From a bacterium (GTDB lineage: Bacteria; Bacteroidota; Ignavibacteria; Kapaibacteriales; UBA961): a stretch of DNA of 32,891 nucleotides. Each line of letters starts with the position of its first letter. The stretch's first letter is position 1. The position numbers and the translations under genes are program-made. The DNA lies in assembly GCA_022844575.1 (NCBI GenBank), contig JALHLL010000005.1, forward strand, positions 1 through 32,891, in the 5' to 3' direction. The notes under the pieces are model-generated. The model was not told the DNA's origin. It did not search any database and was given only the letters and a program-made list of their open reading frames with translations. Positions 8,039 to 16,969 of this stretch are shown here, piece after piece.

Positions 8039-11000
8039 ATGACTTATGTGCGTTTCGTCGCTATAGCGTTTATCGTTATGGCGGCATCTGTTAACTCCAT
8101 GTCTTCACAAGTCGTCGAAACCCGTTATGAATACGGTTCTTCGCTTGTTCATGATAGCCGGCTTGTTTATGAGCGAGGTTTATTAACGAGAAGCCGTACG
8201 ATTATAGAGGAATCGTTACGGGAATTTGTACATTTTCCTGCTTATGATAAGGCTCAAATTTTATCTTCATTGCAAAGTGCATCATCCAAAAGTTTCAAAA
8301 CGGCGGATGAAATACTTGTGAAGTTGATAATGGAAAGACCTTTATCGCCGGTTATTCCCTATGCGTATCAGTTGCGGGGTATGATAGCATTCGAACAACA
8401 GCGTTTGGATAAAGCATCAACACATTTTTACGAATGTTTCGTTTCGGCTGAAGGTCAGTTTGTTCAGCGTCAAGATTCTCTTTATCATGACATTGCCGCC
8501 ACAAGTTTATTCTGGCGTGGTGTATCGCAAGCAAAAATAGGTTTGAATGATTCGGCTGCCGTATCGTATAAAAAGTGTTATTCGCGTTTTCCTGAACATC
8601 ATCTGGCTGATGATGCACTTTTTTATGATGGTCTGGTACATGAGAATAACAATGATGTCATAAATGCTATTGCCATTTTTGCTCGTTATCGATCTAATTA
8701 TCCTAAACGAAATAATACAGTAGCATCTTGCATCCGAGAAGCGCAAAACAGATTAAAACGCAGACAAGCTGCAATGAGTTTGGTAATACTGGAAAATGGA
8801 GAATCCTCTCGTCAACAAAGTATTACGGAAGAGAAACGTAAGGAATCATTGTTTGAAGTGCAGACGAATGCCGAACATGCAGCCGAAGAAATTTTATTTC
8901 TTAGGGGCGAGGCATATAATCAGTTACGACGTTATGAAGATGCCTTAACCGCATATAAGCAATTATTGAACGATTTTCCGACTACGCATCTATCTTCGCA
9001 AGTACGGCTTGGCATCGGGTGGGCATTGCTTAATCTTAACCGAGCAGAAGAGTCCATTATTGAATTTTCGACAGTTATAGATAGCGTTCAAGACCAAACC
9101 TCACAAGTACGGGCAGCTGCACAACTGTATAGAGCTATTGCTTGGAAGAATAGCGGAAAACGTGATGAAGCATATCGTGAGTTTTCGACATTGTCTGTTC
9201 AATCAGGCTTTCCGTTTCTGGCGCAGGTACTTTTGGAACTTGGGCAGATGTATTATGAGGATGGTAAATATACGGAAGCAAGACGCGCACTCGAACGTGG
9301 TGAAAGGGAGAGTTCCGACGGTTTTATATCGGCAAGAATTCAATTGATTCTCGGCAATTCTTATCTTGAAGAAAGACTTTTTGCCAAAGCGGCGCAGGCA
9401 TTTTCATCCGCAGAATTTCTTGCAAAAAACAGTTCGGTAGAGATGATGCCGCTTAAAAATTCCGTGCTTGCCGAAGCGCGTTTAAAACAAGGTATCGCTT
9501 GGGCTCAGGCAAGCCGATATCGTGATGCAATTCCATCATTGACGGCATTCAGAGCGGAACATGCTGATGATAAGAGGCAAGACGAAGCATTATTCTGGCT
9601 CGGTGAAAGTTTTTATCGTTCTGATATGCTTGCGAATGCCGATGTCTCTTTCCGTGATTTAGTTGATAATTTCCCGACAAGCGGAAGACGCGAAGAAGCT
9701 TTATACGGACTCGGATGGACACATTTCCGACAGCGTCGTTTTGATGCAAGCGGAAAATGGTTTGAAAAATTGGTAAAGGAGTACCCGAAAACGGAATTTG
9801 CTGCCGAAGCACTTGCAAGAAAGGGCGACGGCCATTTTTTAGAGAGACAATTTGCAGCCGCAGCAAAATCGTATGAAGAGGCCGCTAAAAGAGCACCGAA
9901 TACTGCTGAAGGGCGCTATTCCGCTTATCAACTTGGTCATGCTTTACGACGTGCAGGACAATTGGATAGAGCGGTTGATGTATTTAGAAATTATGTGAAA
10001 AAATACTCTCGTTCAGCAAATGCCGATTATGCTCTTTTTTCTATCGGTTTAATTCATTTTCAGGAACAGAAATACGAAACTGCAATTAACGATTTTCGCA
10101 TATTCATAGAAGCATATCCGCAAAGTTCTATGATACCCCGTGCGCAGTATCAAATAGGCGATTGTTATTATAATCAGAGTAATTATCAATCTGCAATTAT
10201 TGAATATAAAAAAGTAATGGAGCAATTCCCAACAAGCCCTTATGCCGGTACTGCTGTAATGGGTATTCAGTATTGTTTGGAAAGTATGGGGCAGAGTGAT
10301 GCGGCCGATTCGTTAACAAGGGCATTTATAAATGCAAATCCATTATCAGCCAATTCGGAAAAATTAATAGTTAATCAAGGTTATAAATTTTATACTAATA
10401 AAAGATTTAATGATGCTATTGCAGAATATGAGAATTACTTAAAAACGTATCCGAATACGGAAAATGCGGCTGAAGCATTATTTTATCTCGGAAAAAGTTA
10501 TATAAATTCAGGGAATACCTTAAAAGCTGAACAATCAATGGATGATTTGGCAAAAAAATATCCTATGAATACTTTTGCACATTTGGGGATTTTGGAATTG
10601 GGTTTAATGCGTTTGCGTTTGAATGAAGCAACAAAAGCAGATTCCATTTTTAGAATTGTTGAGCAAAAATATCCCGATTCTTCAAGTGCTGGGCAAGCAT
10701 TGTTCGAGCGTAGCGTAATTGCATATACTCGCGGCGATACGAATGGTGCCTTAACAGGGTTTACGAAAGTTGCTGATAAATTTCAAGCGACGGAATTTGG
10801 CGATCAGAGTTTGTACAGAATTGCCATGTTCTGGCGTTTGCGCGGTCAATTCGATAGCGCAAGAATACATTTTTCAAAATTAGCTCTACGTGAAGAAAAT
10901 CCTTTAGTTGCTGCGGAAGCTCAATACCGTATCGGGGAGTTATATCTCCGTGAGAGAAAACATAATGAAGCATTAACAGCTTTCTTTACAGCAAGAGATA

Positions 11001-11254
11001 AATATTCCATGGTTGAGGATTGGTTTACTTTATCCATGTTAGGGTTGGGTGAATGTTATGAATTTTTAGGGCAAATTGATGCAGCTAAAGATGTTTACGC
11101 AACATTACAGGAATTGAGAAAAGACGATGATTATGGACGAACGGCGGCGGCTCGGCTAAAGCGGTTGAAAAAAGGAAATTATTCTCCACCGGTGCAATCA
11201 CCACAAAAAGATAGTCTGAATACAAAACCCGAACAAGGAGGGAGCCATGAATAA
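8039..11254 (+). CDS. Large exported TPR-repeat protein
   Basis: This 1071-residue protein starts MTYVRFVAIAFIVMAASVNS, a plausible signal peptide, and is otherwise built almost entirely of tetratricopeptide-like helix pairs. Clear units include RRYEDALTAYKQLLNDFP, RRFDASGKWFEKLVKEYP, QKYETAINDFRIFIEAYP, SNYQSAIIEYKKVMEQFP and KRFNDAIAEYENYLKTYP. The FP/YP-terminated repeats resemble BamD/YbgF-type periplasmic TPRs, which act as scaffolds. A longer frame begins at 7973, but those codons overlap a candidate promoter. The stop overlaps the next gene by 8 bases, and that gene's ribosome-binding site (GGAGGGAG) lies inside this one, so the TPR protein and the barrel are translationally coupled and probably act together. 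In Bacteroidota, a roughly 1000-residue TPR protein next to an outer-membrane barrel is a recurring pair. The exact function is unknown. Confidence 0.85.
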   Translation: MTYVRFVAIAFIVMAASVNSMSSQVVETRYEYGSSLVHDSRLVYERGLLTRSRTIIEESLREFVHFPAYDKAQILSSLQSASSKSFKTADEILVKLIMERPLSPVIPYAYQLRGMIAFEQQRLDKASTHFYECFVSAEGQFVQRQDSLYHDIAATSLFWRGVSQAKIGLNDSAAVSYKKCYSRFPEHHLADDALFYDGLVHENNNDVINAIAIFARYRSNYPKRNNTVASCIREAQNRLKRRQAAMSLVILENGESSRQQSITEEKRKESLFEVQTNAEHAAEEILFLRGEAYNQLRRYEDALTAYKQLLNDFPTTHLSSQVRLGIGWALLNLNRAEESIIEFSTVIDSVQDQTSQVRAAAQLYRAIAWKNSGKRDEAYREFSTLSVQSGFPFLAQVLLELGQMYYEDGKYTEARRALERGERESSDGFISARIQLILGNSYLEERLFAKAAQAFSSAEFLAKNSSVEMMPLKNSVLAEARLKQGIAWAQASRYRDAIPSLTAFRAEHADDKRQDEALFWLGESFYRSDMLANADVSFRDLVDNFPTSGRREEALYGLGWTHFRQRRFDASGKWFEKLVKEYPKTEFAAEALARKGDGHFLERQFAAAAKSYEEAAKRAPNTAEGRYSAYQLGHALRRAGQLDRAVDVFRNYVKKYSRSANADYALFSIGLIHFQEQKYETAINDFRIFIEAYPQSSMIPRAQYQIGDCYYNQSNYQSAIIEYKKVMEQFPTSPYAGTAVMGIQYCLESMGQSDAADSLTRAFINANPLSANSEKLIVNQGYKFYTNKRFNDAIAEYENYLKTYPNTENAAEALFYLGKSYINSGNTLKAEQSMDDLAKKYPMNTFAHLGILELGLMRLRLNEATKADSIFRIVEQKYPDSSSAGQALFERSVIAYTRGDTNGALTGFTKVADKFQATEFGDQSLYRIAMFWRLRGQFDSARIHFSKLALREENPLVAAEAQYRIGELYLRERKHNEALTAFFTARDKYSMVEDWFTLSMLGLGECYEFLGQIDAAKDVYATLQELRKDDDYGRTAAARLKRLKKGNYSPPVQSPQKDSLNTKPEQGGSHE

Positions 11255-12851
11255 AATGATAATGAAAACATGGTTAGTATTTTGTTTTGGTATCACTTCT
11301 ACAATGATGTGTGTTGCTCAACAAAAGGCACAAACTACAAAAGATGACCCTGTAGAGTTAGCAACCATTGTAATACAAGGAACAGAAGCTGTTGATATAC
11401 CCGGTGGGACAAAACAACCGCCACGCAAGACGTTAGCTTTAACACGCGACCGTTTGGATTCGCTTAATACATTGGAAAAGCATACTGCAATACGTTTACC
11501 TTTTGTAGCTTTACCGACGACATCATTGGAAAAACCAATAACAAAAGGATATGTAAAAGGGGAGTTAGGCCAGTTCTTAACACCGTTACTTGATGCAGGT
11601 TATGGTTTTGCATTAGGTGGTTATCGTTTGGAAGCAAACGGAGGATTGGAGGCGAGCAATGGTCATGTAAACAATGCTGATTTTGCAAACTTCAACTTTT
11701 CTTTAGATGCCGAATATGTAGCACCTGAAAAATTTATCTTTTTCGGAGGTAGTAAAACACAATCCTTTATACGTTTTTCCCGTGATGCACACAATTTATA
11801 CGCTGTTCCGAGCGCTGTGCATCGTTCACTTACGGATTTTAGTGCCGGTGTGAGAACGGATGGCTCATATAACGGATATACATATAGTTTGGGTGGAGAT
11901 TGGAATGCAGGGTCTTTAGCACAATCGAACAATGATGCGGTGAATAATGCACTCCACGGGTTTATAGATGCAACAAAACGTTTTGATGATCTTGTTGTGG
12001 GTGCGGAAGCAAATTTGCAATTTCACACGCTACGGGGTAATGGATTGAATATGATGGATTTTCTTGCAAATGCAAATTATGTGCAGGAAACCTACAAAGT
12101 GCGAGCGAAAGCAGGTTTACAATCATATACGAATGCAAACGGAGCAACATTCGGAGCAATGAAAGTAATTGCTGATGGTGAGTATTTCTTGAATGGGGAT
12201 TTCACATTAGGGGCATTTATTAGGTCGGGATTATTGGAGAATTCGTTTATAAGAATGATGAGAATAAATCCGTATATCTCCAATTCGGCAGAGATAGAGT
12301 ATGCACGTGAAAATATTGCAGTCGGGGCACGTTTATGGTATCATCCTTTGGAGAAGATTGGCATTATGATGAAAGGGACTGTTGCTTCGATTGGTAATTA
12401 CGCCGTTTGGCAGGGCAATCAGCAGGCAAGTTTTGCTTTACGTTATGCTGATGTAATGCTAATTGAGGCGGAAGCTGAAGTTGTTTATACCTATGATGAA
12501 TACAATACATTCAATGCTAATGTTCAAACACGTTCCATAAAGACTGCAAAAGAAAGTACATTATCATATATTTTGCCTTTTCAAACGTCCATTCGTTGGA
12601 ATAGAACTTGGAATAATGAAATAGGCACGCAGTTAACAGCAAGTTATATGGGGACACGTTCAACAGGCAGTAATAATGTACCTCAACTTTCAGGATATAT
12701 TGATCTTTCATTAAGGGCAACATATTCTTTCAATTCAGTACTTCAAGGATATATTCGCGTTGATAATATTACGAACTCTACCATTTTTGTATGGGAGGGG
12801 TATAAAGAACGCGGTATATTTTTTGCTGTGGGTGTTTTGTGTAATTTTTGA
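11247..12851 (+). CDS. Outer-membrane beta-barrel protein (TonB-dependent-receptor-like, no full plug)
   Basis: A 534-residue exported protein. A signal peptide (MNKMIMKTWLVFCFGITSTM, cleaved near CVAQQ) is followed by a Q/T-rich stretch and DDPVELATIVIQGTEAV, which resembles the start of a TonB-dependent receptor. The expected plug of about 120 residues is missing: by about residue 110 the sequence is already amphipathic strands. Many alternating-strand segments run to a C-terminal strand ending in phenylalanine (GIFFAVGVLCNF), a usual sorting signal for barrels. It starts inside the TPR gene and is followed 42 bases later by the SPOR gene. It may be a channel or anchoring barrel for the TPR/SPOR/TonB proteins. 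The assignment as a barrel is firm; the receptor role is inference. Confidence 0.75.
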   Translation: MNKMIMKTWLVFCFGITSTMMCVAQQKAQTTKDDPVELATIVIQGTEAVDIPGGTKQPPRKTLALTRDRLDSLNTLEKHTAIRLPFVALPTTSLEKPITKGYVKGELGQFLTPLLDAGYGFALGGYRLEANGGLEASNGHVNNADFANFNFSLDAEYVAPEKFIFFGGSKTQSFIRFSRDAHNLYAVPSAVHRSLTDFSAGVRTDGSYNGYTYSLGGDWNAGSLAQSNNDAVNNALHGFIDATKRFDDLVVGAEANLQFHTLRGNGLNMMDFLANANYVQETYKVRAKAGLQSYTNANGATFGAMKVIADGEYFLNGDFTLGAFIRSGLLENSFIRMMRINPYISNSAEIEYARENIAVGARLWYHPLEKIGIMMKGTVASIGNYAVWQGNQQASFALRYADVMLIEAEAEVVYTYDEYNTFNANVQTRSIKTAKESTLSYILPFQTSIRWNRTWNNEIGTQLTASYMGTRSTGSNNVPQLSGYIDLSLRATYSFNSVLQGYIRVDNITNSTIFVWEGYKERGIFFAVGVLCNF

Positions 12852-12893
12852 TGTTGATGAAACATTGAATTAAACTTTACGAAAGGTTCTTCC

Positions 12894-14357
12894 ATGGTGG
12901 ACAAAAATGTTCTTAATGATGAATTCGGTGGCTTCGATAGTGCCGACAGCGAGACATTTGCGCTTGAAGGACTAACGGCATACCCGGGAGAATCGCAAGG
13001 ATTTATTATACCAAAACCTCAACCCGAGATTCAAAGTGAAGAATTACCATTACAAGAGACGGAGGCTCCGGAGGTGGAAGCTTCGACTTTTGAACAGCAA
13101 ATAATGGAGAGTGATACTATTGAGGAAAACATATCAATTGATGAAGATTTATTACGTGCTTTGCAGCAGGATTTGATTAAAAGCAGGCAGAAGAAAGAGC
13201 TTATTGAAGAACAACAACCGCCCGTTGAAGAACAGGATTTTATTGAGTTTGAAACGGACTCAAACACCGAAACCATTGACCTTGCTGATATAAAAGCTGA
13301 ACATCCTTCATCGTTTATGGTACACGAAGAACCCGTTCAGGCTTCGAAAGTAACGGATATGCCTGATTCAGGCGGGTATGGGGGATATGCCGCGTTGGCA
13401 CAAGATATGGTCAGTGAAAACAGCGATACGATTCCACCTATAGTGGAGGAAAACCGAAAAAAGGAGAAAAAATCTTTACCCTTTTTTAATAAGAAAACCT
13501 TGTTAATTGCTGCTTCAATAGCCGGGATCGCTGTGTTGGGTTTATCGGCGTATATGCTTACACCGGCAATAAAAGGAGTGTTTGCCTCGAAGGATACGGA
13601 TTCTACCAAAGTTGAAAATCACGATAATCAAGCGCACAAAAAAGAGGAAGAACACAAAACAGAGGGCGAGCATAAACAGGATGCCCACGCTGAATCAAAA
13701 CCACATAGCGATGATAAGGCAATTACCGCCATTCCCGATTCATTGTTGGATGAGATAGCGGATGATACAAAACATGATGAACATGTAGCGGAAGCGAACA
13801 GTCACAATTCTGCAACATCTCATGAAAAACCTAAATCCGATGTTAAAAAACATGCGGAGGAAAAACATGCCGAGCCGAAACATGAACCGAAGCCGATTAA
13901 AGAAAAACATCCTGAAAAAGAGCACAAATCCGTTAAGGAAAATATAGCTCATCATAAAGAAAAAGAGGATAAACATAGTACCCCCTCAGCTGTCGAAAAA
14001 CAGCCTCAAAAAAATATTATAGCAAAAAAAGAACATCATGAGAAAGAAATACCTCATGAAACAAAACAAAAAGTTGAAGAGATTCCGGTAAAAAAAGAGC
14101 AGGCGACAACATCCGATAAAGTAGTGAAACCGTTGTTTACTATTCAGGTATATGCAACACCATCGAAAAATGAAGCGGAACGTTGGCTAAGTAAGTTACG
14201 TTCCTCTTCGGCAAATGCGCCGGTAATAACGACACAGCAAATTCGTGATAAAACATGGTACAGGGTACGTTTCGGAAATTTTTCATCGCGCGATGAAGCC
14301 GAGAAAGCTATTAGAAGTTTAGGCTATGACCAATGTTGGATTGATAGAGTACGTTAA
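12894..14357 (+). CDS. Bitopic SPOR-domain protein with His/Lys/Glu-rich periplasmic linker
   Basis: A 487-residue protein in three parts. The acidic cytoplasmic N-terminus (about 1-195) has E/Q-rich helices. A single membrane segment (about 200-222, LLIAASIAGIAVLGLSAYML) follows. A long periplasmic linker, unusually rich in His, Lys and Glu (about 235-405), leads to a C-terminal SPOR domain (about 412-487: PLFTIQVYATPSKNEAERWL ... TWYRVRFGNFSSRDEAEKAI). SPOR domains bind peptidoglycan denuded of stem peptides, typically at division sites, so the protein probably links the inner membrane to septal or remodelled wall. The ATG has AAAGG nearby upstream. It lies between the barrel and the tonB-like gene in one run. 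The topology matches FtsN/DamX-like architecture, but I do not claim orthology. Confidence 0.85.
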   Translation: MVDKNVLNDEFGGFDSADSETFALEGLTAYPGESQGFIIPKPQPEIQSEELPLQETEAPEVEASTFEQQIMESDTIEENISIDEDLLRALQQDLIKSRQKKELIEEQQPPVEEQDFIEFETDSNTETIDLADIKAEHPSSFMVHEEPVQASKVTDMPDSGGYGGYAALAQDMVSENSDTIPPIVEENRKKEKKSLPFFNKKTLLIAASIAGIAVLGLSAYMLTPAIKGVFASKDTDSTKVENHDNQAHKKEEEHKTEGEHKQDAHAESKPHSDDKAITAIPDSLLDEIADDTKHDEHVAEANSHNSATSHEKPKSDVKKHAEEKHAEPKHEPKPIKEKHPEKEHKSVKENIAHHKEKEDKHSTPSAVEKQPQKNIIAKKEHHEKEIPHETKQKVEEIPVKKEQATTSDKVVKPLFTIQVYATPSKNEAERWLSKLRSSSANAPVITTQQIRDKTWYRVRFGNFSSRDEAEKAIRSLGYDQCWIDRVR

Positions 14358-14374
14358 TATAATACGATAATCTG

Positions 14375-15136
14375 ATGAGAGAAATTGAAAATATACCGGT
14401 CGGTTTAACCATTAAAATTCCATGGGAGCGTTTTACTGCGCGAGGTTTTGGTATTTCGCTCATTATTGTGCCGTTATTACTCTATATCATGTCCTTAACG
14501 CAATGTAACATTGCCCCGCCACGAGAAACTGAAATAAGAGGTATTGAATTAATACAATTGAAATGGGGAGATGGTGACGGTACGGGTAATAAAGGCGGTA
14601 ATTTACAGAAAGAGGGTATAAAAAAAACAGGCAAACAACCTTCACTTGATATTGAGGATGCTGCACGTGCAACAAAGACGAAAACAAGTACAACAGCTGA
14701 AACGGATATAAATAGTGCTACGAATGTAAAACCCGTAAAAGAATTGGGGAGTGCTACGGCAAATACCGGAGCGGCAACGGGAACAAAAGAGTTGGGTGCC
14801 GGAAAAGAAGGTTTGATAACGGGAACAGGGTTAGGTAATTTGGGAGATGGTGCCGGAAGCGGAGAAGGATGGGGTTTACAATGGGGTGGTGGCGGAAACC
14901 GCTCCGTTATGTTCAAGAAAATTCCTAAGTATCCCGAAGGTGCTACTGCTACATTGATAAGAGTAAAGTTTCGAGTTACGCCTGAAGGTACGGTAGGGCA
15001 AATGAATTTTACGACAAAAGGTGATCCGCAGTTGGAAAATGAGGTAATGAAAGCACTAAGGATGTGGCGATTTAATAAGATAAAGGACGATAAGGAGATG
15101 GAAGGTACGATAACATTCTCATTCCGTTCAAATTAG
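14375..15136 (+). CDS. TonB-family energy transducer
   Basis: A 253-residue protein with a short cytoplasmic N-terminus, one membrane segment (about 27-45, GFGISLIIVPLLLYIMSL) and a Gly/Thr/Lys-rich periplasmic spacer (about 70-170, GTGLGNLGDGAGSGEGWGLQ near its end). A C-terminal TonB_C domain (about 175-253) has the characteristic KYPEGA, then IRVKFRVTPEGTVGQM, then ALRMWRFNKI and a closing strand TITFSFRSN. TonB proteins couple the inner-membrane proton gradient to outer-membrane receptors via an ExbB/ExbD motor. No exbB/exbD lies in this window, so a partner elsewhere or another role (scaffold, Tol-like) is needed. The spacer lacks the Pro-rich runs of classic TonB. It follows the SPOR gene after 17 bases. 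Confidence 0.85.
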   Translation: MREIENIPVGLTIKIPWERFTARGFGISLIIVPLLLYIMSLTQCNIAPPRETEIRGIELIQLKWGDGDGTGNKGGNLQKEGIKKTGKQPSLDIEDAARATKTKTSTTAETDINSATNVKPVKELGSATANTGAATGTKELGAGKEGLITGTGLGNLGDGAGSGEGWGLQWGGGGNRSVMFKKIPKYPEGATATLIRVKFRVTPEGTVGQMNFTTKGDPQLENEVMKALRMWRFNKIKDDKEMEGTITFSFRSN

Positions 15137-15147
15137 TGTTTTTAATA

Positions 15148-15321
15148 ATGCAGGATATTGTACAATACTTTTCGGAAATACCAACATTCGGTTTGGCTAT
15201 AATCGCGATTTTTTTTGTCGGGATCGTATTTGCAATTCTCAGAAAATTAATAAAGTTTGCTATAACACTTGCGGCTCTTATTATTATGGTTTTGGTGATA
15301 ATACGATTGCTTCAGCATTAA
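15148..15321 (+). CDS. Very small membrane protein, unknown
   Basis: A 57-residue protein starting MQDIVQYFSEIP, with two hydrophobic stretches (GLAIIAIFFVGIVFAIL and FAITLAALIIMVLVIIRLL) separated by RKLIKF, so probably a two-helix membrane hairpin. An alternative GTG start at 15136 would overlap the tonB-like stop by one base and add four residues. It follows the tonB-like gene within 11 bases and precedes ugd by 75. I do not recognise the family. Its placement suggests a small partner of the upstream envelope proteins. Confidence 0.55.
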   Translation: MQDIVQYFSEIPTFGLAIIAIFFVGIVFAILRKLIKFAITLAALIIMVLVIIRLLQH

Positions 15322-15396
15322 GTTTTTACTGAACTTTTTTTGTAAAACTGACCGAAATTTCTCCACTTATTCAAATTATTCAATCAGGAAATAAAT

Positions 15397-16731
15397 ATGC
15401 CTCAAACGCTTGGAATAGTAGGTACGGGTTATGTAGGACTTGTAACTGGAACATGTTTTGCCGAAAGCGGCAACCGGGTTATTTGTGTTGATATTGACGA
15501 AAAAAAAGTAAATGACTTACGCCAAGGGATTATGCCCATATTTGAACCCGGGTTGGAGCATTTATTAGAAAGAAATATTAAAAACGGACGATTGACATTT
15601 ACAACCGATTTGAATGAAGCGGTGGAAAAATCATCCGTACTTTTCTTATGCCTACCTACGCCACCTGATGAAGATGGTTCAGCCGATTTGCAATATGTGT
15701 TGGGGGTTGCTAAAGATGCCGCCACAATTATTAAAGAAAAAGATATCCGTGATTTTAAAGTATTTGTCAATAAAAGCACGGTTCCGGTACAAACGGCTGA
15801 AAAAGTAACTGCAATAGTAAGAAATGCAGCCCCTGAATATCCGATTGCAGTTGTAAGTAATCCCGAATTTTTAAGAGAGGGCTTTGCAGTTGAGGATTTT
15901 ATGAAGCCGGACAGAATTGTTGTCGGTGCTTCGGATGAAAGAGCAATTTCAATAATGCGCGATTTGTATGAGCCGTTTGTGCGTAGCGGTAACCCAATCT
16001 TTTTTATGGATGAAAAAAGTGCCGAAATAACCAAGTATGCTGCGAATTGTTATTTGGCTATGCGCATTTCGTTTATGAATGAACTTTCGTATTACTGTGA
16101 ACAGGTTGGTGCCGATATTGAGCAAATACGCATGGGTATAGGTTCCGATTCGAGAATAGGTAAAAGATTTTTATTTGCAGGATTGGGATATGGCGGCAGT
16201 TGTTTTCCGAAAGACGTAAAAGCTCTTATTCACTCAACTGATGCGGCAAATACGCCGTTAGGTTTGGTAAAAGCAGCTGAAGAGGCAAATTATCGCCAAT
16301 CGGATCGCTTTTTTGAAAAAATTCAAAAACGTTTTGACACGTTAGAAGGAAAGCGTTTCGCTTTATGGGGTTTGGCTTTTAAGCCGAATACCGATGATAC
16401 AAGGGAAGCACCTGCTTTTCGGTTAATACAACGTCTGCTTGATGCCGGTGCAAATATTACTGCTTATGATCCCGAAGCTATGGAAAATACGAAGCGATTT
16501 TTTGGCGATCGAGTGCAGTATGCAGTTGATTCGATGGAATGTTTGAATGATACTGATGCCTTAATAATTGCGACTGAATGGAATGAGTTTCGGAGTCCTG
16601 ACTTTGAGGCGGTGAAGAAATCGCTACGATTGCCGATTATTTTCGATGGTCGTAATTTATTCGATCCTGATGATATGGATAATAGGGGATTAGAATATTA
16701 TAGTATCGGACGCAGAACAGTTACTGCTTAA
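15397..16731 (+). CDS. ugd: UDP-glucose 6-dehydrogenase
   Basis: This cytoplasmic enzyme (444 aa) oxidises UDP-glucose to UDP-glucuronate with two NAD+, supplying precursor for capsule, exopolysaccharide or lipid A modification. The NAD-binding motif GTGYVG is at 9-14; STVPVQTAEKV and SNPEFLREGFAVEDF follow. The catalytic lysine region is ITKYAANCYLAMRISFMNEL, and the catalytic cysteine is Cys269 in GYGGSCFPKDVKAL. A C-terminal UDP-binding domain (about 315-444) contains WGLAFKPNTDDTREAPA. The length is normal and all key residues are present. GDP-mannose dehydrogenases share the fold, but the motifs fit UGD better. It is in the same direction as the envelope run, 75 bases after the small membrane protein. 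No polysaccharide cluster adjoins it. Confidence 0.95.
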   Translation: MPQTLGIVGTGYVGLVTGTCFAESGNRVICVDIDEKKVNDLRQGIMPIFEPGLEHLLERNIKNGRLTFTTDLNEAVEKSSVLFLCLPTPPDEDGSADLQYVLGVAKDAATIIKEKDIRDFKVFVNKSTVPVQTAEKVTAIVRNAAPEYPIAVVSNPEFLREGFAVEDFMKPDRIVVGASDERAISIMRDLYEPFVRSGNPIFFMDEKSAEITKYAANCYLAMRISFMNELSYYCEQVGADIEQIRMGIGSDSRIGKRFLFAGLGYGGSCFPKDVKALIHSTDAANTPLGLVKAAEEANYRQSDRFFEKIQKRFDTLEGKRFALWGLAFKPNTDDTREAPAFRLIQRLLDAGANITAYDPEAMENTKRFFGDRVQYAVDSMECLNDTDALIIATEWNEFRSPDFEAVKKSLRLPIIFDGRNLFDPDDMDNRGLEYYSIGRRTVTA

Positions 16732-16969
16732 TACAATGGTTGATATTCACCATAAGTAATGTGAGTCAACACAAAACGTGCGAAATTCGGCTAAATGTGA
16801 CATAATGGTGCACGTATTAGCTAAGTCATTGCATTCATAGGGATAATGTGTTTTGTAGGTGTCAAAGTTCAATTCCGTGTATTGTCGAAAACCAATCGCA
16901 GATGTTTGGCACAATAATCAATATTTATGGCGGTGTATGCCGTCGGTAATACATTTTATGTGAGGTTAC

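Noticed and set aside
14482..14916. 144-codon Pro-rich open frame on the minus strand
   Set aside because: It is antisense to the Gly/Thr-rich spacer of the tonB-like gene; the Pro bias is just the reverse complement of Gly codons.
15321..15350. Hairpin between the small membrane protein gene and ugd
   Set aside because: The stem is short, made of A-T pairs with a bulge, and no T run follows; it is not a convincing terminator.
15429..16034. 201-codon open frame on the minus strand
   Set aside because: It is antisense to ugd, whose NAD-binding and catalytic motifs are all in the plus frame.
16810..16860. Sigma-28-like promoter before fliL (TAAG...GGATAA)
   Set aside because: The spacing between the two half-elements is about two bases short of the consensus and the -35 half is poorly matched.
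16904..16930. Sigma-54-like site (TTTGGCAC) before fliL
   Set aside because: The -12 GC is missing at the required distance from the -24 GG.
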